From contig CAZHDY010000001.1 in assembly GCA_964531025.1 (NCBI GenBank), positions 1,054,001 through 1,118,000 on the forward strand: a stretch of DNA of 64,000 bases, given 5' to 3'. A model generated the notes under the pieces. The model did no database searches, was not told the DNA's origin, and saw only the letters and a program-made list of their open reading frames with translations. Positions 59,232-64,000 of the stretch are shown here, piece after piece. A program made the position numbers and the translations under genes. This DNA is from CALMEC01 sp964531025 (GTDB lineage Bacteria > Actinomycetota > Thermoleophilia > Miltoncostaeales > Miltoncostaeaceae). How positions within the stretch are numbered: the first letter of the stretch is position 1; the number at the start of each line of letters is the position of its first letter.

Positions 59232-59265
59232 TCGATCGACAGACCGTGACCGAGCGCCGGGACCC

Positions 59266-60303
59266 ATGATCCGACTCGTCGTCGTCGACACGCCCTCACC
59301 ACCGACGGCGTGGATCCCCGAGGGGGCCGACGAGGTCACCGAGCACGCCTCTCACGGTGTCGCCTACCTGGAGTGCACGAACGGCGACACCCGAGATCGG
59401 ATCGTCACCGTCGACGGTCCTCTCCACCAGGCCCGCGGCAATCCACCCAACTGGGAACCGCGGCGACGCGCCGCAGTGAGGGCACTCGGCAAGCTGGCGA
59501 CATCGGCCGATGCGCTCGTGGTCTCCTCCGACGACCCCCTCTTCGCCGTCCAGGTGCGCGACACCGTCTGCACGGACCGGCCCGATCTGCTGCGAACGAC
59601 GCGCTGCGCGTCCCCGCCCTACGACGTCCTCCGCGACATCGACGACATGGCCGGCGAGTCGCGGGCGCTGGCCTGTGAGATCGACGCGATCGTCGCGTAC
59701 GTGCTCCACCGGATCGACCCCGGACTGCGCCTGCACGACCTGCCCGCCCTCTGCATGGTCGGCGCGACGCCGCGTTCCCGCGCCTCACTGGTGGCCGACG
59801 GTATCCCCGAGTCGTCACTGGTCCGGCTGGCCGAGCACGGATACCTGGTGGACGAACCGGCCTGGCGGTCGCCGGCGGCGGACGCACTGCGCGAAGTCCT
59901 TCCGCCGGTCATGCTCGACCGTGCGACCGGCATCCACTGCGACGCATGGATCGACGCGATCGCCCGCGGTACGCTGGACCGCCCCACCGCCCTGAGGCGG
60001 GTGCACGAACTCCTCGAGGGAGCTCAGCCCCCACCGAAGCCACGGGACTTCGACTCCGGGCGGCTCATCGGCCCCTGCCCACGTTGCGGTGACTGGATGG
60101 GCGGTGCCCGTGGGCGTATGAGGTGCATGGGATGCGGCGCCGAGTACCCGCTGCCGCGTGGTGTGGAGGCACGTGCCGTACCCGGCGCCACCTGCGCGAC
60201 GTGTGACGCACCCCTGATCCGTCCGGTCATACACGGACGCGCCCACGCGATTCGCTGCCCGGATCGGGCAGGATGTCCGGAGGCGATGGACGCACCCCGA
60301 TGA
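59266..60303 (+). CDS. Eroded topoisomerase IA-like protein (TOPRIM-like, winged-helix-like and two zinc ribbons; no catalytic Tyr)
   Basis: 345 residues. The order of motifs follows bacterial topoisomerase I. Residues 1-35 (LVVVDTPSPPTAW ... TEHASHGVAYL) align with the TOPRIM start VIVESPAKAKT and ASxGHxRDL. Residues 68-97 (AAVRALGKLATSADALVVSS-DD) align with the region leading to the DPDREGE motif, but read SDDPLFAV. Residues 166-250 match the winged-helix and C-terminal linker of domain I/IV (SRASLVADGIPESSLVRLAE, DAWIDAIARGTLDRP). Two four-Cys zinc ribbons follow (C271/274/287/290 and C310/313/331/337). The tyrosine-bearing domain (YxRTDS) is absent, and metal-binding acidic residues are mostly lost. 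It sits where topA stands in the common topA-tmk-holB order. It is likely inactive as a topoisomerase, perhaps DNA- or RNAP-binding; this is inference from motif order. Confidence 0.6.
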   Translation: MIRLVVVDTPSPPTAWIPEGADEVTEHASHGVAYLECTNGDTRDRIVTVDGPLHQARGNPPNWEPRRRAAVRALGKLATSADALVVSSDDPLFAVQVRDTVCTDRPDLLRTTRCASPPYDVLRDIDDMAGESRALACEIDAIVAYVLHRIDPGLRLHDLPALCMVGATPRSRASLVADGIPESSLVRLAEHGYLVDEPAWRSPAADALREVLPPVMLDRATGIHCDAWIDAIARGTLDRPTALRRVHELLEGAQPPPKPRDFDSGRLIGPCPRCGDWMGGARGRMRCMGCGAEYPLPRGVEARAVPGATCATCDAPLIRPVIHGRAHAIRCPDRAGCPEAMDAPR

Positions 60304-60476
60304 GCACCGACCCGAACGATCCCCACGACGACCTCCTGGGACGCCTTCAGCACACGCAGGAGTCCGACTTCGACACCCTCCTGCCGCCGGCCTGGGCACG
60401 GCCGGTGGGCTGGATACTGGTGATCGCGATCATCGGCCTCGTCATCGCGGCCGCGATCGTCGCGAGCCCCTGGTGA
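60300..60476 (+). CDS. Small membrane protein, unknown function
   Basis: 58 residues: an acidic, soluble N-terminus (STDPNDPHDDLLGRLQHT) and one C-terminal membrane helix (about 37-56). Its ATG overlaps the previous stop and its stop overlaps the tmk start, so it is embedded in a translationally coupled cluster. No family is recognised. Confidence 0.7.
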   Translation: MSTDPNDPHDDLLGRLQHTQESDFDTLLPPAWARPVGWILVIAIIGLVIAAAIVASPW

Positions 60477-61081
60477 GCGGACGCTTCATCACCTTCGAGG
60501 GCGTCGACGGGTGCGGCAAGTCGACCCAGGCGCGGCTCCTGGCCGACGCGCTCCGACGGGCGGGCCGGACCGTGGTCGAGACCCGCGAGCCCGGCGGCAC
60601 GCCGCTCGGCGAGGGTATCCGCAGCCTGCTCCTCGGGGAGGGGACCATCGAGCCGATGAGCGAGGCCCTGCTGTTCGCCGCCGCCCGAGCCCAGCATGTG
60701 CGCGAGCTCATCCGGCCGTCGCGCGACCGCGGTGACTGGATCGTCTGCGACCGGTTCCTCGATTCGTCGCTGGCGTATCAGGGGGTCGCGCGCGGGATGG
60801 GTATCGAGGTCATCGATGCGATCAACCGCCCCGCGGTGGACGGCCTGCTCCCGGACCTCACGATCATTCTGCGCGTTCCGGTCGAGGTGACGCTTCACCG
60901 GAGGAAGGGTGAGCAGACCGATCGCATCGAGGCCGAGGGTCGCCTCTTCCAGGAACGCGTGGGCGAGGCCTTCGACGAGATCGCGCGACGTGACCCGGAT
61001 CGCGTGACGGTGATCGACGGCAACGCGCCCCGTGACACGGTGCACGCCGAGATCATGCGCGCCGTGGAGGCGCTCGCATGA
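60473..61081 (+). CDS. tmk: Thymidylate kinase
   Basis: Phosphorylates dTMP to dTDP. 202 residues. The P-loop is FEGVDGCGKSTQ, the DR motif is CDRFLDSSLAYQG, the LID region is RKGEQTDRIEAEG, and TREPGGTPLGEGIRSLLL is the dTMP-binding segment. GTG start overlaps the upstream stop; the stop overlaps the holB start (ATGA). Confidence 0.96.
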   Translation: MSGRFITFEGVDGCGKSTQARLLADALRRAGRTVVETREPGGTPLGEGIRSLLLGEGTIEPMSEALLFAAARAQHVRELIRPSRDRGDWIVCDRFLDSSLAYQGVARGMGIEVIDAINRPAVDGLLPDLTIILRVPVEVTLHRRKGEQTDRIEAEGRLFQERVGEAFDEIARRDPDRVTVIDGNAPRDTVHAEIMRAVEALA

Positions 61082-62196
61082 TCCCCCTCACGAACCAGCC
61101 GGTGGCCGAGCGCATCATCGCCCGCATCCTGACCCGCGAGCGCCCACCGCAGCAGCTCCTCTTGTTCGGCCCGGCGGGCACCGGCAAACGGAACGCGGCC
61201 CGCGCCCTCGCCTGGAGGCTGATCGACCCGGACGGCACCCACGATCCCGACGAGCCCTCCGTGGACCTGTCGCTGGTGACGGCAAGCGGTGCGTCCATCC
61301 GGCTCGACGCCGATCTCGAGCCGGCGCTCGCCGACCTGTCGGCGCGTCCCGTCGTCGGCCGGCGGCGGGTGCTCATCATCGACGGCGCCGAACGCCTCCG
61401 TGAGCAGGAGGGCGCACCACGAATCCTGAAGCAGCTGGAGGAGCCGCCGCCGCTCTCGCACCTCATCCTCATCACGGATCACATCAGCGACATCCTCCCC
61501 ACCATCCGCTCGCGCTGCCTGCCGATCCCGTTCCGGTCGCCCGGCTGGCAGGCCATCGCGACCCGGCTCACGGAGGACGGCGTGCCTCCCGACGAGGCGG
61601 CCGCACTGGCACGCTCGCAGGGGCCGGCGGCATTGTCGGCCGACGCGTTCGAACGCACCATGCGCACGCTCGGGATCGAGCTGGCCGACGCGACCGTCTC
61701 GGGTCGCACGGCAGGCGCCATGCTGATCCGCGACATCCAGGCGCGCATGGAGACGGCCGCGGACACGAATCCCAGCGACGAGCTGAAGCGGCTCGCCGCG
61801 GAGGCCGCGGCGCTCGAAGGCAAGCGCGGCGAACGCACTGCGGTCAAGCGCGTGGAGGATCAACGCAAGCGCGAACGGCGCCGGCTGCTGACCGACGGTT
61901 GGGCACTCGTGCTCGACGGAGCGGCGGGCTACATGGCCGACGCGCTCGCCGTGGCCCTCGGGTCCGAGGGCACGGTGCGCCATCGCGATCGGCTCGACGC
62001 ACTGCGTCCGGTGGCGGTGCCGTCACGCGTGGCGGGGTTGCAGCGGGCGCTGGAGGAGATCCAGCTGACGCGGTCGGAGATGGAGCTCAACCCGACCCTC
62101 GACCTCGCGGTGGAAGCCATGACGCACCGCATCGCCCATGCGATCCACTCCGGCACCACCATGCCCTTGACCGGAGCCGGCCGCCTGCCCTTCTGA
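61078..62196 (+). CDS. holB: DNA polymerase III delta-prime subunit
   Basis: 372 residues. AAA+-type clamp-loader subunit. The P-loop region is GPAGTGKRNAARALA, where the usual Lys-Ser/Thr is followed by Arg, as expected for a subunit that does not hydrolyse ATP. RRRVLIIDGAERL corresponds to Walker B (Asp-Gly replaces Asp-Glu), and TIRSRCLPIPF is the arginine-finger region. A charged linker of Lys/Arg (about 240-275) is followed by the C-terminal collar domain. It follows tmk with a 4-nt overlap, the normal order. Confidence 0.92.
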   Translation: MIPLTNQPVAERIIARILTRERPPQQLLLFGPAGTGKRNAARALAWRLIDPDGTHDPDEPSVDLSLVTASGASIRLDADLEPALADLSARPVVGRRRVLIIDGAERLREQEGAPRILKQLEEPPPLSHLILITDHISDILPTIRSRCLPIPFRSPGWQAIATRLTEDGVPPDEAAALARSQGPAALSADAFERTMRTLGIELADATVSGRTAGAMLIRDIQARMETAADTNPSDELKRLAAEAAALEGKRGERTAVKRVEDQRKRERRRLLTDGWALVLDGAAGYMADALAVALGSEGTVRHRDRLDALRPVAVPSRVAGLQRALEEIQLTRSEMELNPTLDLAVEAMTHRIAHAIHSGTTMPLTGAGRLPF

Positions 62197-62205
62197 GTCT
62201 CGACC

Positions 62206-62233
62206 CGGCGCGTCCGATCATCCGGACGCGCCG
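62206..62233. terminator. Hairpin terminator after holB
   Basis: 11-bp perfect stem CGGCGCGTCCG / CGGACGCGCCG with a 6-nt loop, nine bases past the holB stop. There is no clear U-run. It may serve both convergent transcripts. Confidence 0.75.
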
Positions 62234-62252
62234 TATCCCGACGAAGCGGGTG

Positions 62253-63020
62253 TCAGTTGTTGCTCAGGGTCGGCTCCGCGACGAGCCCGCCGATCAACCC
62301 GAATGCGGCACCGAAGGCGAGGATCACGATGCCGACCACCAGGCCGGCGATGGCGAGACCGCGGCCACCCCGCGTGCCCTCGCTGCGCTTGATGTCATCC
62401 AGTCCCGCGATCGACATCGCCACTCCGATCGCCGCGGTCGCACCGCCGAAAATCCCGCAGAGCGACAGGACGAGCCCGGCGATGGCATATCCGGATGTGG
62501 CGACGACACCGCCGGGAATCGGCCCCCGTCCGATGCGGGGCGCTCCGACGAGGGCGAGCACGAGGCCGATGGTGAACACGAGGCCGGCGATGTAGAGGAT
62601 CCATCCGCCGCGTCCCAGCGAAGGACCCTCCCTGAAGAGGAATCGATCGTCGGACCGACCCGCCACCACGATGATCAGGCACACCATCGCGGACGCCACC
62701 AGCACGCCGATACCGGTGATGCGCGCCCATGCGAACGGCAGCGCGATGGCGAGGATGAGGGCGATCACCGAGATGAGCCCGATGACGATGAAACCGGATT
62801 GCTCCATGATCGCCCGCCGGGGGCCACCGCCGAAACTCCCGCTCGCCGACGATGCGATCACCCGACTGCCGAAGGCGCCGATCAAGACGAGCGCGCCGGC
62901 GAGAACCCCCAGCGCGAGGCCTGTGAGGCACATGCGGTCGTGCATCGGCGAGTTGAAAGGCACACGGTTCGGGTCGCGGAGCGGGACCTGCGGCTCGGAC
63001 GAGAGGCTGGGCAGGTTCAT
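62253..63020 (-). CDS. DUF4190-type multi-pass membrane protein
   Basis: 255 residues with seven or eight hydrophobic helices. Two DUF4190-like segments are visible: GYAIAGLVLSLCGIFGGATAAI and RGLAIAGLVVGIVILAFG, separated by a short charged stretch (DDIKRSEGTRGG). AAAGGA precedes the ATG at 63020. Function is unknown. It converges with holB and is separated from the AraC gene by 270 nt that show no gene. Confidence 0.75.
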   Translation of the reverse strand: MNLPSLSSEPQVPLRDPNRVPFNSPMHDRMCLTGLALGVLAGALVLIGAFGSRVIASSASGSFGGGPRRAIMEQSGFIVIGLISVIALILAIALPFAWARITGIGVLVASAMVCLIIVVAGRSDDRFLFREGPSLGRGGWILYIAGLVFTIGLVLALVGAPRIGRGPIPGGVVATSGYAIAGLVLSLCGIFGGATAAIGVAMSIAGLDDIKRSEGTRGGRGLAIAGLVVGIVILAFGAAFGLIGGLVAEPTLSNN

Positions 63021-63290
63021 CGTTGTTGGTCCTTTCGGTATGCGGACGGGACGAGTCACTCTCACCGGTTCCGCTGGTTCCTACCAGACCGCTCGCAGGA
63101 GCACCGGAACCGGGTCATAGGAGTAACGCCACCGCGACAATCGTGGTCACATCGCAGGACGGTCCGGTGCCCTCCAGACCGTTCGCGACCGCGGCCGAGG
63201 GACTGAGCACAACCCACGGACCTCAGAGCGCCGTCCACGGATTCGACGCCGCGGCCCTCCCCGCCGCGCTCACTGTCGATCCATCAGCCG

Positions 63291-64000
63291 TCAGGGAGCC
63301 GTCAGAAGGTCCGCACGAGCGGCCGCCGCCCGCCGCCATGCGCCGGGCGACTCCCCGAGATGCCGCTTGAACGCCCGGGTGAACGCCGACTCCGATTCGT
63401 ATCCCACCGCGGTGGCGGCCGCCGCCACCGACAGCCCGGACTCCAGCAATCGGGCCGCGCGCTGCAGCCGCCAGCGCGTCAGGTAGGTCATCGGAGGCAT
63501 CCGGACCAATGCGGTGAACCGCTCCGCGAACGAGGAGCGCGACATCGCGACCTCGTGCGCGAGCAGATCGAGCGTCCAGGCCCGCTGCGGGTGCTCGTGG
63601 ATCACCCGCAGCGCGGCACCGATCTGCGGGTCGCGCAGACCCGCCACCCAGCCGGTCGCGTCGTCGGGCAACGACTCGATGTGATGCCGGATCGCCTCGA
63701 CGAACATGAGCTCGGCAAGCTTGGCGAGTGTCGCCTCCCGGCCGGCGTCATGCTGCTGGCTCGTCTCGACCGCCGCGTCGAGCAGTGCGGTCATCCAGTG
63801 CCACGCCTGCGGTGACACCGGCGCGTGGAGCGTCTGGGGCAGCGACTCCAGCAACGGGTTGAACGGTCGCACGTCGCACGCGAGGTAGCCGCACACGAAG
63901 TGGCACCGCTCGCCAGCATCGCCGTCGTCACCGACATCGTCGAGAACGATCGACGTCGGGAGCAGTCCGAGGACGGGTCGATGGAACTTCTCCCACTGCG
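63291..64000 (-). CDS. AraC-family transcriptional regulator with cupin sensor domain, partial
   Basis: The last 237 or so residues are in the window; the N-terminus lies beyond position 64000. The visible part has the cupin_6-type region (HFVCGYLACDVRPFNPLLESLP) and two C-terminal helix-turn-helix units: LAHEVAMSRSSFAERF and VGYESESAFTRAFKRHLGESPGAW. It probably activates a nearby gene outside the window. Identification is certain for the family; the ligand is unknown. Confidence 0.92.
   Translation of the reverse strand, partial: QWEKFHRPVLGLLPTSIVLDDVGDDGDAGERCHFVCGYLACDVRPFNPLLESLPQTLHAPVSPQAWHWMTALLDAAVETSQQHDAGREATLAKLAELMFVEAIRHHIESLPDDATGWVAGLRDPQIGAALRVIHEHPQRAWTLDLLAHEVAMSRSSFAERFTALVRMPPMTYLTRWRLQRAARLLESGLSVAAAATAVGYESESAFTRAFKRHLGESPGAWRRAAAARADLLTAP

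Overview
The window is chromosomal DNA from a high-GC actinobacterium. Short intergenic gaps, many 4-nt ATGA/GTGA gene overlaps, frequent GTG starts, a short (about 127 nt) SRP RNA and an F420-type oxidoreductase all fit Actinomycetota. Several secreted proteins end in Lys-rich, Ig-like domains of the kind common in Thermoleophilia (Solirubrobacterales), so that class is my best guess; this is inference, as no rRNA or marker tree is available here. There is no sign of prophage, plasmid, transposase or CRISPR. The content is mostly core chromosome with lineage-specific surface and regulatory genes.

Layout. 1-4400 holds information-processing genes on the minus strand: partial uppP, recR, ybaB, dnaX, the SRP RNA, a small membrane protein and tRNA-Val. 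4521-7571 carries a large surface protein with a thioester-like domain, four Ig-like repeats and its own sortase domain, plus a 55-residue ORF. 7798-17020 has an ECF sigma module, tadA, a predicted homoserine dehydrogenase-like protein, a VanW-family envelope protein, an M50 protease and tRNAs for all four serine isoacceptors plus Arg. 17122-29528 holds a DAO-type oxidoreductase, an ABC-2 exporter, a VIT1-like transporter with msrB, an F420-type oxidoreductase facing a nitroreductase-fold protein, a second ECF module, a hydrolase and a stand-alone condensation-domain protein.

29626-39263 contains serS, a STAS protein, two c-type cytochrome lipoproteins, a gamma carbonic anhydrase-like protein, a SpoIIE-type phosphatase, a third ECF module, ETF:quinone oxidoreductase and a TlpA-like thioredoxin. 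39264-47084 starts with a secreted protein flanked by hairpin and direct repeats, followed by an ABC transporter and a histidine kinase/response regulator pair whose two promoters share an almost identical element. 47091-57188 has a DHFR-like protein, a LuxR regulator, two secreted propeller proteins, two MarR regulons with visible palindromic operators, a DUF389 protein and an AlkA-like glycosylase. 57280-62196 contains a PHP phosphatase, galE and a tight cluster of a topoisomerase IA-like gene, a small membrane protein, tmk and holB. The window ends with a DUF4190-type membrane protein and a partial AraC regulator.

The most unusual items are: (i) the gene at 59266-60303, which sits where topA sits in the topA-tmk-holB order and keeps a recognisable but eroded topoisomerase IA layout without a catalytic tyrosine; (ii) the self-contained thioester/Ig/sortase surface protein; (iii) serS and the gamma carbonic anhydrase gene, both with CTG exactly where the family starts with Met; (iv) palindromic repeats with cores GTGYC-n-GRCAC; and (v) cis-elements that can be paired with the regulators encoded beside them.
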